The notes beneath the pieces were generated by a model. The model had not been told where the DNA came from, did no database searches, and saw only the letters and a program-made list of their open reading frames with translations. This document shows positions 24,701 through 33,345 of a DNA stretch of 64,000 bases, piece by piece (positions within the stretch are counted from its first letter, which is position 1; each line of letters opens with the position of its first letter). Both the position numbers and the translations under genes were made by a program. The DNA lies in assembly GCA_947652605.1 (NCBI GenBank), contig OX393581.1:28824788-28888787 (forward strand), read 5' to 3'. This stretch comes from Elmis aenea. Lineage: Eukaryota > Arthropoda > Insecta > Coleoptera > Elmidae.

Positions 24701-27700
24701 ACATTTGTTAACAAAACTTACTAATAAAATAACAAACAAAATTGCGTTAACATTTAAATACTACTGGAACGTGGTCACGGTACGCTGTTGCCAAGAGTGC
24801 GAAATGGATCTTGCAGCAATGCCTCACAGCTGTACATGCGCTTGTTTAATATTGAAAATGAGTATACATATTTTTAAACGCGAGTATAATAGGCATATCC
24901 GTTTTTGCGGCTTAAAATAAGTAAAAAAAAGAGCGTACTATAGGTGAGACCTCATGGTAATTACATTCGTCCACTTTCGAAAACATTTTCCATATGTGTA
25001 GGTATCATAAGAATCCGGCGCCAAAGTTACGACGCACCGTCAGTCATTTTCATAGGTAAGTACGGCCGCCGGCCGTGTGGTCTGTATAGGACAGTAACGT
25101 ATCATCGATTTTGTAACCCAAAATATCGTATACCTCAACACTTTAAGGACTTTTCTGTTAAAAAAAAAGGGTAATTTACATGAGACGTTGCTTATACCTA
25201 AAGACAAAAAAACGTTGCGAAATGTAGAACACATTTAAACTCAGGGCCGATCCTGGCGAAGAGTGAACGCGTGCCACGCACGCGGGCGGCTGATTTGGGG
25301 CGGCCGAAGGCGGCCCTCGCGGTCTTAATGTCTACAAAATTAGGCCGTACACGTTAAGAGTAACTTTTTTTATGGCACTAGGATATTCCACGGATATTTA
25401 ATTATTCGAAGGCCTTTTTTTAGTCACCACGGTAAAACTCAAAACGGAGCGGCGAAAAGCGGGTTTTGACGCACGGGCGGCCAGGTAGCCAGGACCGGCA
25501 CTGTTTACATGTCGAGTGAGACTCAGCATATTGTTTACTATGTGTATAATAACTAAGCTACTACAATTGTTTTTAATCGAGAATATAAAATAAATTCAAC
25601 GTTACTTGTCCTTTACATTAAAACACTATTTAAATGAAAATTTTATAAGCATTAAAAGTATTTAAAAAAAATAATTTATTTATGCCAAGGTGCAACTTAT
25701 TGATTGTTTAGTAATAACTTGTACTACTTACTACTTACTACAATTTGTGATGTAACTAATTTTTAATATAATTATTGTCATTATTCAAAACCTGTTTTGT
25801 TTAAATTGCTACCATATGAATTAGCATACTCCCATTCTGAAAAAAATTAATTTTTTTAAATTTTACCGCGAAAATCTAACTTGTTAATAGTTGTCCAGCA
25901 ATACTATATTGAGATAAATTCACCGGTATTATAAGATTTTTAGTAGCGGTTTTCGTTTTTCCGCTACACACAAAACGTAGCCAGAAAGTTTTCGCTAAAC
26001 TTAATTTAGAGTATATGTTGCAGCCGTTTGCAAAAATTGGTTTCTTGCTTTTGAATCATGTGTTGTGGTTTGAATGTAGAGCTCAGGACTTTCACGACCG
26101 CGCCCACGAACAAATAAATTATGAACTTGCAGCGGTTATAAAAAATATAGGTACCCGGATAAATTCAATTATTTGAAAAGCATGGACTTAAGACGAACAT
26201 AGGTAGGTACTACGTTTCCTACATTTTGATTCGATTAAATAAAATAAAGTATTTCGCATTGCTCTAATAACATCAGCACATACATTTAATACGTCGATTG
26301 TATGCTTTCTTATAACCGCCAAGATAAAAGTAATTGTCCAAACTGTCTATAATTTTTAAAAATGTAATAACAATTTTAAACTTTTAAAAACTCGATCACT
26401 TCCTTTTCAATGAATAACCCAGAAATTACCTAGGCAATAAAATCAAATCAATTAATTATTACTTCGATAATAATTGTAAAACAAACTTTTTTGGTATAAA
26501 AGAATAAAACTATCTTTCCATTAACTATCTTTTAAGCATATTTAATTAAAAAATTCTTTAAAAAGTTTAAAGTGCGTTAACTAAATGATTTGCATTTATG
26601 CAAGAACTTTTGACAAACACATGTGCATGGGGTCCAAAGCAAAATAGAATTTGGGAGGTCCTATCTGAATAAAAAACTTTAAAAAAATATATTATATGCC
26701 ATAAAAAATATCAACCAGAAAAATAATTCGTACAGCTGACTCAATCAGTATTTTTACACTACTTTATTTGGATTTTTCGTGCTCATTGGACTGAGAAATT
26801 GTATATTTATTAGATGCCGAAGACCTTTTCTAACGGAAAAATTTATTTTTTGAATACATCTACAAGTATGGTTATAACGCGCCACTTAAAAGGTGCCAGT
26901 CGCTATTTGGTTTTAAAATAGCAAGTCTAAATAAATTTTTGTGAAAACTTAAAATAAACTACTGAACTAAAGGTAGGCTATCAGAAATAATATTACCACG
27001 AAACTGAATTGACGATGCTTAGGTCGGTTTTGGTTACCTCATCAGCTTGAATGTTTCTTCCTTGTCTCTATATTTTAAACAGGGACTAAAAACGAAAAAT
27101 ATTTCGTTCGTTTCTGTTCGGAACGAAAACGAAAAATATCGTTTTCGTTCTTTTCGTTCTAACCGAAAAAATTCTTTTTTCGTTTTCGTGAACCGAAATA
27201 ATAACGGTTAAAACCGGTTTTACAATATTTTTTTGTCGTCAAAAAATCAATTTTTTTTTCTAGTCACCACAACCCTCTATAAATACGATAACAATATTTG
27301 CGTCTCAACTAAAATATAAACGATGACGATGGGGTTTGATGCTCACGGACAGCATATTTTAGACTGGCGAACCATCGCCATATTAAATTTACCAAATTGT
27401 TAAACACATTAACATTTAACCATTTTATCAAGTTTAACACCCGTAAGGTGCAACAACACAACGTGATTAGGTTAGATTAAACACACGATCTTTATCTAAA
27501 AATATTAAAATATAGCAAGTGCTGTTTTAAATTTGTTTTAGTACTAAAAATCTATGCATTTGAATTAAATAAGATCCTGCTGTAATTATTTAAAAAGACA
27601 AAAGAATGAATTCAAGTGGATAATTTACTAAATGTTATAAATAAAAAAGATATTAAAAAAAAACTTATATTAACTTGAAATAAACTTTAACTTTATAGTT

Positions 27701-30700
27701 TGTACATACCATAAATGTACATTTTCACATTCCGTTAAATCTTACTAGCAACACATCTTCCAATAAATCTTCTTTTACATTAGTCCTTTTCGAAGTAAAA
27801 ATACATTTTACTATTATTATGTCTAAACGCAAATAAAACATACACATTGATAATATATATCCAATCAAGTGTATATTCTATATTGATGATCTAAAAAACA
27901 AATTAGAAATAGAGAATATCTGTACCGTTAATTGTGTTACACGAAATTGCAAGTATAAGCAATAAAGTTGTTAATACATATTCACGTAAATATATGGAGA
28001 AAAGGGAAGCTCACTTATTTCAAGTGAGATTTTTTACTGCCTCGTGGAGTCTCCCCAGCACAGAAGGTAAATTCGCGTTTGTGTTTAACAAATAAAATTG
28101 AAATAGCGACAAAACCGGTTAAAACCGGTTTTGGAAAATATTTATTTCGTTTTCGTTCTTGAACGAAACATAATAATTTCGTTTTCGGTTTCGTTTTCGT
28201 TCTTAAAAAAATTTCGGTTAATTTCGTTTAACGTTTTCGTTTTCGTTCCGTTCTCAGTCCCCGATTTTAAATGCCAAATGCATACGAAAAACATGATCCG
28301 AGGGTTTGACAACCTCAAAAATCTGTACATATGCCAAAAATGTCCTCACCCTCATAATCCAAACAATTACTAAATAAGTACTTAGGACACACGAACGTAG
28401 TGCAAAACAATAAACAAAACCTAAATATCAAATGCACAATCCTTCGATCTGATCTATTCACTTTTACTCCAGATTTATTAAACATGAAACAACAGATGTG
28501 ACCAATTTGATTGTAATTAATTACAGTTATTCATTTTCTTTATTCAGTACTTAAATTGGGCAGGTTGTTACGACACACGTCAAACAGGCTTATTTTCATA
28601 TTTCTTAATCTTCGCCTGGAAACTTTTATAGGTAAAAAACACTATTTAGTATTACTCTATATTGATCTCTCAACACTTCTTTGAAAAGGTGGGAACCAAG
28701 AAAAAATTAACCGGTAATAAACATATAACTAGCGAAGGGGGAAATATAAAATACTACCCACAATGTCCAATTTACTTAAACCAGGTACACCCTACGTCGA
28801 TATGTTCCTATTCTGTTGATGTAGAACTTAACTAGATTCCGTGATTTGTAGTTTTACCGGCTTGCTCTAAAACAATCAATACTGCTAATTTTAGGCTTAT
28901 CTTATTTAAAAAGCCGTTTCCCAAAACATTCTTTGGAACTGACTTCATTTATGAGTTGCAGTACTGCTCTTCATAGGTTTGGTCGTTTTTGTAATTAATT
29001 GTAACACAAACTGTAACTACTGAATTATGTTAGATGCTTACAGAAGCCAAAAGACGTAACTGAGTTTTTCCATGACGCTCTAAACTACTTTTATTTATTT
29101 TCTTAAATTAGCGGTTAAAAAATGTTCAACCTGGAACTTTAGAGTCGCAGTTTAGAATGAACATAATAAACTCAATTGCTTATTAAGAGAATCAAAAGTA
29201 GGTACATTTCAAGCTTCTTGTTTAATATTTAATTTTCACTAATAGGTTCCTAAGTGCTTACTGGCTACAATTTTTATTAATATCTGAATGTTATCGAGTT
29301 ATTTCTGTGCATATATTTTCGACGAAGTTTTAGCAAATTGAATTTGTTAGAAAGAGTAACTGTACGCAAAAATTTTCATCCTACAATTTTCACAAATTTG
29401 TTATAGTTGAGTTGGTCAATGTAATATTATCTATAAACATAAACACAGTAATAATAATAGCAATGTTAAACCACAACGAGGATATTTTTAAAATTTTTAG
29501 ATGCATTCATTGACTTCGTAAGTCTAAAAATAAAAGTTGGCGGTAGTATTGTACTGGTTTCCACATTTTTACAAATGGAAATACTTAATCAAAGTACAAT
29601 TACTTCTAAAAAGTTTATTAAATAACAGTAAAACGTTTTAAACTTTAAACATGAGATTCACCTAAGGCCATTAAATTTTGACAACATTTTAAAGTTAAGT
29701 TTTTAAAATTATAAATCACCTCACATGCTTTACAATGAAAATTCGATTACAAAACTTGGCGCTGTCTTATAAATAGCAGTTTATTTCTTGATATTATATC
29801 CTGGGTAAAATTGCTAGGCATCCTGTTCTGATTGTAAAAAAAAAAGTTATTGCCAAACACAACAAAATTTTCAATTTTTGAAGATGATGGCCCCTAAAAA
29901 TAACCGCTTTATATTGTAGCATTAACACAAAATTATGTTATGCACATCAGGGTCAAAAACACTTAACTAAACAAGTCTAAAATACCTTTTTAATTTTTTA
30001 ATGAACAAACCGTAAATTGTGCTTTATATACCTACAATACCTAATTCATTGTTTTTAAAAATTTACTGAAAATTTATTATTCAACATTAATTCGTAATTT
30101 ACTTGTTTTTTTTTTGTCTTATTCGTTCTATTCACAATTTTGACTTGTATTATAGTCTTTTATTTTCTATTTTATTAAAACCAAGGCATATTTGGTACAG
30201 TGAATTCCATCCACAGGTTTCAAGTTATGAGGAAAAAACTGACTGATATTAAAGAGTTTCCAATTTCTTATATGAAACTTATCAAAAAAACAGCAAAAAT
30301 TATACGGATATACCGTCACAAATTCCCTTTACAAATATTCGGCACCGTATCTTCTATTTCGAAAAATGAACAATCCCAATTATTCATAAATATTAAAACG
30401 AAAATTGTTTTTTACAATTATGTCGTCTAAAATCGTACGGCAAAAAATATTTCGTTGACTTTATTGCACCATAATTTTAGCAAATGCAGGTTTAATAATA
30501 ATTTATTCAGAAAAATTGTAATCGTCTTTTTCAAAAATACATACCCATATAATTATAATTTAGGTACTCAAATATTTTCGTAATATTGGGGTTTAAAATC
30601 CGTAAATAATAAAGAGTAAACGCAACTGTCAAATCAAATTAATAGAAATCAAATGAAAAGGGAGTGACTGTTATCAATACAATATTGCTTTTATAAGACG

Positions 30701-31195
30701 GTAGATATCAATTTAACATAACTATAAATATGGCCAGTTAGTTGTGCCTAAAATATACTATTAATCGTTTGACCTTTAAAATGAAAAAGGTCATTTCGTG
30801 TCCTAAAGTTAAATTCTTCCTCCGTGGCTTTTACCACACCACCAAGAATATTTTAAATGATATACCCAACGTTAATTAACATCTCAAATGCATGAAAGCT
30901 CTAATTAGAGCATTACCGGCTTTTACAAAATTTATTTGATAAACAAAAATACCTTGGGATCGGTTTCATAGTAATGCTGCTGGGTTCGAATCCATCTGGA
31001 CACCAAGTGATCCCTTACGGTGTGGGCCAATGCGAAGTAGTAATCTCTTGGGGTTGCTACATTCCTATCCTTCACGAGGGTGTAGTGGAGATGGCGGTTA
31101 AAAGTCTTCTTGATTTCTGACACATCTTCGATTTCTGCGATATGCCGCACACTAATTTGTTTTCTTCTCTCCTGATCGGACTGAGGTGTTGCCAT
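3578..31195 (-). CDS. GlyP: Glycogen phosphorylase, complete gene (5 coding exons)
   Basis: This cytosolic enzyme removes glucose-1-phosphate from glycogen using pyridoxal phosphate. Coding exons on the minus strand are 31195-30953, 12156-11628, 10328-9698, 9085-8110 and 3730-3578. Every junction has GT-AG borders and the frame joins exactly, giving 843 residues, close to the usual 840-850. Visible landmarks are the N-terminal regulatory serine in RRKQISVR (Ser15, mammalian Ser14), the active-site [12 protein letters not shown] stretch (His378), and the cofactor lysine in [10 protein letters not shown] (Lys681, mammalian Lys680). No frameshift or stop is present, so the gene looks functional. 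Ser15 in its basic context implies control by phosphorylase kinase. Intron 1 is about 18.8 kb and intron 4 about 4.4 kb; both are packed with transposons. The gene is head to head with the CCDC85 gene. Confidence 0.97.
3855..4214. mobile_element. piggyBac-like MITE flanked by TTAA
   Basis: TTAA at 3851-3854 and 4215-4218 flank inverted ends CCCTTTCGCTACCAA and TTGGTAGGGAAAGGG. The TTAA duplication and CCC-type ends fit piggyBac. The 360-bp interior has no transposase but repeats a self-complementary unit, GGGACATATGTGTCCC (near 4004) and GGGACGTATGTGTCCCC (near 4183), each near a TTGGT/ATGGT motif. It sits in phosphorylase intron 4, about 120 bases from exon 5. Confidence 0.75.
4290..4560. 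repeat. Dispersed repeat, copy 1 (partner at 14825-15085)
   Basis: This stretch shares long near-identical blocks with 14825-15085, including CATTTACTACATAACCTTAA and TTTTCTTAAATAGAACACCC. Both copies end near an ACAGGGT-type motif, so it is probably a non-autonomous TA-inserting element or part of one. Exact ends are unclear. Confidence 0.6.
5452..5782. mobile_element. hAT-like remnant with TAGGGATGCC / GGCAACCCTA ends
   Basis: TAGGGATGCCAGACATCC at 5452 and ATGGCAACCCTA ending 5782 resemble the ends of the hAT at 17347-20125. No clean 8-bp duplication is seen, partly because the foldback at 5785 inserted right at the edge. A CAGTGGCGGGTAC motif at about 5620 may belong to yet another hAT end. 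Confidence 0.35.
5785..6391. mobile_element. TA-flanked element, CAGGGTGTTTGAAA ends
   Basis: TA dinucleotides at 5783-5784 and 6392-6393 flank inverted ends of about 25 bases (CAGGGTGTTTGAAATTTGAG; CTTGAATTTCAAACACCCTG). The interior of about 550 bases has no coding capacity. The TA target and CAGGGTG core fit the IS630/Tc1/mariner superfamily. Confidence 0.75.
6534..7860 (-). mobile_element. Long-TIR TA-flanked element with transposase remnant
   Basis: TA at 6532-6533 and 7861-7862 flank inverted repeats of about 180 bases (6534-6714 and 7681-7860), starting CAGGGCGATTGATTGAG. The roughly 960-base interior holds a broken transposase start on the minus strand. It is the only foldback here with coding traces and links the CAGGGTG elements to a Tc1/mariner-type transposase. 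An ACACCCTGTA motif at about 7428 suggests another end is buried inside. Confidence 0.75.
6773..7207 (-). pseudogene. N-terminal helix-turn-helix fragment of Tc1/mariner-type transposase
   Basis: Two frames are separated by a short shifted stretch near 6975-6995. The first (7207-6995) contains [20 protein letters not shown] followed by MTRQKF. The second (6976-6773) contains [20 protein letters not shown], then a helix-like segment ending TLKMHNYS. The order, spacing and N-E-NE-V-IL pattern match the DUF4817-like HTH start of insect transposases that carry a DDE_3 catalytic domain. That family match is from memory of the pattern, not a search. The catalytic domain is missing. Confidence 0.6.
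8110..9085 (-). CDS. GlyP: Glycogen phosphorylase exon 4 (catalytic and PLP region)
   Basis: The exon completes residue 468 and encodes 469-793. It carries [23 protein letters not shown], the [15 protein letters not shown] segment and the PLP-binding [10 protein letters not shown] motif. The acceptor is TTGTAG at 9086 and the donor is GTATGT at 8109. Confidence 0.97.
9698..10328 (-). CDS. GlyP: Glycogen phosphorylase exon 3
   Basis: The exon completes residue 258, encodes 259-467 and supplies two bases of residue 468. It contains [20 protein letters not shown], the [16 protein letters not shown] stretch and [12 protein letters not shown] with active-site His378. The acceptor is TTTCAG at 10329 and the donor is GTGAGT at 9697. 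Confidence 0.97.
11231..11379. mobile_element. Small piggyBac-like MITE flanked by TTAA
   Basis: TTAA at 11227-11230 and 11380-11383 flank ends CCTTTTCGGTG and CACTGAAAAGG. The 149-bp interior repeats ACGAGT-type motifs (GGACGAGTATACTCG, GAGACGAGTTAATTCG). It lies in phosphorylase intron 2. Confidence 0.65.
11628..12156 (-). CDS. GlyP: Glycogen phosphorylase exon 2
   Basis: The exon encodes residues 82-257 plus one base of 258. It starts [19 protein letters not shown] after TTTCAG and includes the glycine-rich [19 protein letters not shown] segment, which is nearly invariant in phosphorylases. The donor is GTAAGT at 11627. Confidence 0.97.
12388..12938. repeat. Imperfect foldback element in phosphorylase intron 1
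   Basis: Arms of roughly 180 bases face each other (about 12388-12560 and 12755-12938), sharing TTTTGCGATCGCGTTGG and AATGTGCGCATTCTTTGCA-like blocks with about 20 percent divergence. A shared GACCCCTGTAAAA/ACAGGGGTCTC block also faces itself near the centre. No coding capacity or clear target duplication is seen. Confidence 0.6.
12939..14820. other. Intron 1 sequence without recognised features
   Basis: This is AT-rich intronic sequence. I see no terminal repeats, coding similarity or RNA gene. Confidence 0.5.
14825..15085. repeat. Dispersed repeat, copy 2 (partner at 4290-4560)
   Basis: It matches the copy at 4290-4560 over most of its length and ends near TACAGGGTATTTC (about 15078). The hAT nest at 15123 begins just beyond it. 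Confidence 0.6.
15123..16604. mobile_element. hAT-type element with TAACGTTA subterminal repeats, interrupted by a foldback
   Basis: The 8-bp duplication GTTTGAAG (15115-15122 and 16605-16612) is perfect. Ends are CAGGGATGGAAAAC and GTTATTCCATCCCTG. Both subterminal zones are filled with variants of ATAACGTTAT, probable transposase binding sites by analogy with other hATs. A TA-flanked foldback (15461-16459) inserted into its middle. Without that insertion it would be only about 480 bases, so it is a non-autonomous element. Confidence 0.85.
15461..16459. mobile_element. 1-kb TA-flanked foldback nested in a hAT
   Basis: TA at 15459-15460 and 16460-16461 flanks an almost fully palindromic 999-bp unit. 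Arms of about 430 bases run inward from CAGCATGTTTCTTAAATAAT and ATTATTTAAGAAACACCCTG. The left end carries CAGCATG where siblings have CAGGGTG. The arms share blocks such as CCCTTTAGGGGGTGTAACTC. Apparent open frames inside are consequences of the palindrome. Confidence 0.8.
17122..17267 (+). pseudogene. Myb/SANT-like DNA-binding protein, N-terminal fragment of a transposon gene
   Basis: ATG at 17122 opens [20 protein letters not shown], then a frameshift, then [20 protein letters not shown] followed by VIATNLNSM and a stop. The pattern of an E-Q-K-ALV helix, LL.GKFS..FT, D.QK.W..IA..LN is that of the Myb/SANT-like domain in PIF/Harbinger accessory proteins. The rest of the gene was lost in an internal deletion that joins it to the tail of the opposing transposase fragment. 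Confidence 0.5.
17530..19045. mobile_element. hAT-type element (CAGTGGCGTGCAGT ends) interrupted by a foldback
   Basis: The perfect 8-bp duplication TTATATAT (17522-17529, 19046-19053) flanks CAGTGGCGTGCAGT and ACTGCACGCCACTG. GCGCATCCCTTACA near the left end recurs as GCATCCCTTACAG at the right. A 19-bp perfect hairpin with a one-base loop occurs at 17842-17880. The foldback at 18378-18999 is inserted within it. Confidence 0.85.
18378..18999. mobile_element. TA-flanked foldback, innermost of the nest
   Basis: TA at 18376-18377 and 19000-19001 flanks inverted arms of about 110 bases starting CAGGGTGTGTAAAAATTGGC. The arms match closely, so this is a fairly young insertion. A lone plus-strand frame inside (18608-18802) shows no known domain. 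Confidence 0.8.
19068..19618. mobile_element. Stowaway-like TA element with CTCCCTCTGTCCC ends
   Basis: TA at 19066-19067 and 19619-19620 flanks inverted ends of about 28 bases, reading inward CTTCCTCTGTCCCGAAATAA (left) and CTCCCTCTGTCCCAAAATAA (right, complemented), then GTGTCCGA. This is very close to the CTCCCTCCGTCCC ends of plant Stowaway MITEs. A plus-strand start at 19288 ([20 protein letters not shown]) could be the beginning of a lost transposase, but it stops after about 30 codons. Confidence 0.7.
20640..20812. repeat. Detached inverted copy of the Harbinger-like subterminal zone
   Basis: CTGATTTTCTGGACGGACGC and neighbouring sequence are an inverted, diverged copy of 16770-16890, including CTACTTTCCGGC and TTTCTGGCCTAGGC motifs. 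It lies outside the right end at 20504, so the order of pieces is scrambled compared with the left side. It may be the end of a second copy or of a longer ancestral element. Confidence 0.45.
21039..21096. repeat. 58-bp hairpin MITE
   Basis: GGGTAGTTCACAC and GTGTGAACTACCC face each other over a 58-base unit that also pairs GACATTTA with TAAATGTC. It resembles a tiny PIF/Harbinger-type MITE, without a clear target duplication. Confidence 0.5.
21100..22716. other. Intron 1 sequence without recognised features
   Basis: This is AT-rich intronic sequence with no terminal repeats, coding similarity or RNA gene that I can identify. Confidence 0.45.
22719..22955. mobile_element. Possible Tc1-type left end
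   Basis: TACAGTGCTGTGCAAATTAG at 22717 looks like the terminus of Tc1-family elements. No matching right end or transposase is visible before the foldback at 22960. Confidence 0.3.
22960..24479. mobile_element. 1.5-kb TA-flanked palindromic foldback
   Basis: TA at 22958-22959 and 24480-24481 flanks the largest palindrome in the window. Arms of about 700 bases (22960-23669 and 23785-24479) run inward from CAGGGTTCTCGTTTTTCGCG to a loop of roughly 115 bases. The arms are nearly identical apart from a few indels, the largest near 23480-23520 against 23940-23970. Two mirror-image open frames (23100-23357 plus and 24115-24339 minus) encode the same peptide simply because the arms are complementary; I do not call them genes. 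Confidence 0.85.
25242..25503. mobile_element. hAT-like MITE, GC-rich
   Basis: CAGGGCCGATCCTGGC at 25242 and GCCAGGACCGGCACTG ending 25503 are inverted ends. The interior is unusually GC-rich for this locus (GGCGGCC repeats). The 8-bp flanks match only partly, so age or decay is likely. The piece at 42571-42848 may be related. Confidence 0.5.
25504..27071. other. Intron 1 sequence without recognised features
   Basis: No coding similarity, terminal repeat pair or RNA gene was seen in this AT-rich stretch. Confidence 0.45.
27080..28263. mobile_element. hAT-type element with CGAAAACG subterminal arrays
   Basis: The perfect 8-bp duplication ATTTTAAA (27072-27079, 28264-28271) flanks ends CAGGGACTAAAAACG and CGTTCTCAGTCCCCG. 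About 130 bases inside each end are packed with CGAAAACGAAA-type units in inverted orientation, and AACGGTTAAAACCGGTTTT occurs on both sides. The interior has no transposase. Confidence 0.85.
28272..30952. other. Intron 1 sequence without recognised features
   Basis: This is AT-rich sequence between the last intronic transposon and phosphorylase exon 1. A plus-strand open frame of 76 codons at 30200 has no recognisable domain and is probably chance. Confidence 0.45.
30953..31195 (-). CDS. GlyP: Glycogen phosphorylase exon 1 (N-terminus)
   Basis: ATG at 31195 opens [20 protein letters not shown], with Ser15 as the regulatory phosphorylation site, and the exon runs through [20 protein letters not shown] to DPK (81 residues). 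The donor GTATTT at 30952 falls on a codon boundary, and the frame joins exon 2 exactly (DPK|RVYYLSL). Confidence 0.97.
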
Positions 31196-32285
31196 TGTTG
31201 GTCAGGATTTAACTAATGCAAATCTTGAATGAAATCCAGTCCACACAGAGATACTACTTACTATACACGATGGTCGGCGACAGCTAAGCTAGGGGTCACC
31301 TTGTGGCATGCAAATACAGCGCTTGCGCGAAGTTAGAGGTCCCACTTGTAAACACAAAACAGCTGGTTGTCGCTTAATATCACACACAGAATTTTTCTAT
31401 CAGTATATTTTATTTTGGTTCATTATAAACCCTCTCTCTATACATTCACGAGTGTATTTCATTTATATTCCTACTCATATTTCATATTTCAAATAAATTA
31501 ACCAACAATATTTTCATGTAGCATTGTCAGTTTATAATAACCTAGTTTATTAATTACTATTCAAAATCGATTCATAATTGCTATAATTAGATATTAATTT
31601 CGTTAAAGAAACTAAACTTTACCGAAATATCTAATAATACAAATAAATATTAATAGAACTGTTTCTGCATGTACAAATTACAAACAGTTTTCAATGTCAG
31701 AACGTTTACTTGGCGATATAATTTAAAACAGTTCGTTTTTATGTTGTATTTTAGAATAATTTAAGAACACGTGTGAATGACGCTGATTAATAAAATGTTG
31801 AAATGCGGGTACGCTCGCGAAGAAGTTTAATCGTCGAATAGCGCGTGAATTCTAAATGAATAATAATTATAGTACGTCTTAAATGTTCGCATAAGAAAGA
31901 GAAAGACAACAGTTCCTATTCAACTTGCCGAGCCCACCAGTTACCTGCTGCTGACGTTCTAAGGAATTCCACTTCAGCCATGTTGTATGAACGGAGACGC
32001 GTTAATAAAATTTTAATAGAAACTAGTTTGCAACTACTTCTAAATTAAACTAAAGCGCAGTGCCGTGTGGATAACCCTTGTGATAACAGTGTCGCATATA
32101 TTTGTGTCGTATGAACTTAGTGAAACTACCAATATGTGTAAAGGTGATTGTTATGAGCCACTTTTGTGACCCACATCGAGTTAAAAGCCAGCAAGAGTGC
32201 TACAGCGACTCTAGTACGCGTTACGAGGTTAAGGCGTCAGCATGCTAACATTGATATAAATCGTTTTGTTTATGACATATTTAAC
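31196..32285. promoter_or_regulatory. Shared 5' intergenic region of GlyP and the CCDC85 gene
   Basis: The two divergent coding starts are 1,090 bases apart, and no transposon ends were seen between them. This region must hold the promoters (or one bidirectional promoter) and both 5' leaders. I could not assign a TATA box or start site with confidence. Confidence 0.5.
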
Positions 32286-33345
32286 ATGTCCAACAAGAAA
32301 CAACAGCAATATATAACAAAGCCATCAACAGCTGACGCTGGAAATTCGATTCCGCCGCGTTATCAACCCCCGCCGCTACCGCCATCAAATACTGGGATTC
32401 TCAAACATCCGCCAACGAAAGATGCAAAGCCGTATCCGCCAAAAACCCAGGATAACATAAAAGTTCCCTATCAACCAGAACCGAACAATAAGTATTATCC
32501 TACATCAGTACCTGCGCCTCCTGGAGGCAAACCATACCCATACCCATTCCCCCCTGGATCACATCCAGTACGTCCACCAACGACAGCCCCTCCAAGAACT
32601 TTCGAAGAAGATCTTCGGGCACAATCTCAAGTTCATCAAGATCTTATCAGGGGACCAGCACAGAGATCCCCTGAAGAAATAGGCGTACCTCCTCAGCATC
32701 CCGTAGAAATCAGATTACCACCACAACACAGGCAACCCATCAGATACCCGGAAGACGAATTTCACAGAATTCCTCCTGCAGATATGTTGAAGTTTGTCAG
32801 GAAAGGTGAAAATGATAACAGAATTACACCAGACCAAAATCGCCACCTGCAGATGCAAAGTTTACTTGCAGAACTACGATCGGTAAAAGAGGCTAATCAA
32901 CGTCTTGCGGATGATAATCAAGAACTTCGTGATTTGTGTTGTTTTTTGGACGACGACCGTCAAAAAGGACGTAAACTCGCTAGGGAGTGGCAGAGGTTTG
33001 GAAGATATACTGCTAGTGTTATGCGTCAAGAAGTTTCGGCCTATCAGAATAAATTGCGTGAACTTGACAATAAACAACAAGAGCTAATAAAAGACAATTT
33101 AGAATTAAAAGAACTGTGTTTGTATCTAGATGAAGAAAGAGGCGGCAATAGTATATGTCCTTCGTGTGGAAGTTCTACTACAGGAAATCTAAGAGATGAT
33201 GGTGATGGGTCTAGTTCAAGTACAAATGCTGATGAGCCGGCAGTACCTCAACAATTTAATTCAGGAAGTAATCCGCCAAGGAGATCAGCAAGCCGTGAAA
33301 GACTATTGCATGAAAATCTAGCGAGGCAAAGAAACACATTGAATG
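32286..33345 (+). CDS. Ccdc85: CCDC85 exon 1
   Basis: The exon encodes residues 1-353 plus one base. It includes the proline-rich start (MSNKKQQQYITKPSTADAG), the main coiled coil, and a Ser/Arg-rich tail with PPRRSASRERLLHENLARQR. The donor GTAAGA begins at 33346. Confidence 0.93.

Noticed and set aside
24580..25235. Moderately GC-rich stretch with open frames as a possible gene
   Set aside because: The frames are short, show no domain, lack convincing splice sites, and the stretch has scraps that look like old transposon.
28131..28373. Two overlapping frames rich in Phe/Val or Asn/Glu/Lys as genes
   Set aside because: They arise from the CGAAAACG arrays of the hAT at 27080-28263.
32166..32285. 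A 40-residue N-terminal extension of CCDC85
   Set aside because: The frame is open but has no ATG before 32286, and the residues show no family similarity.
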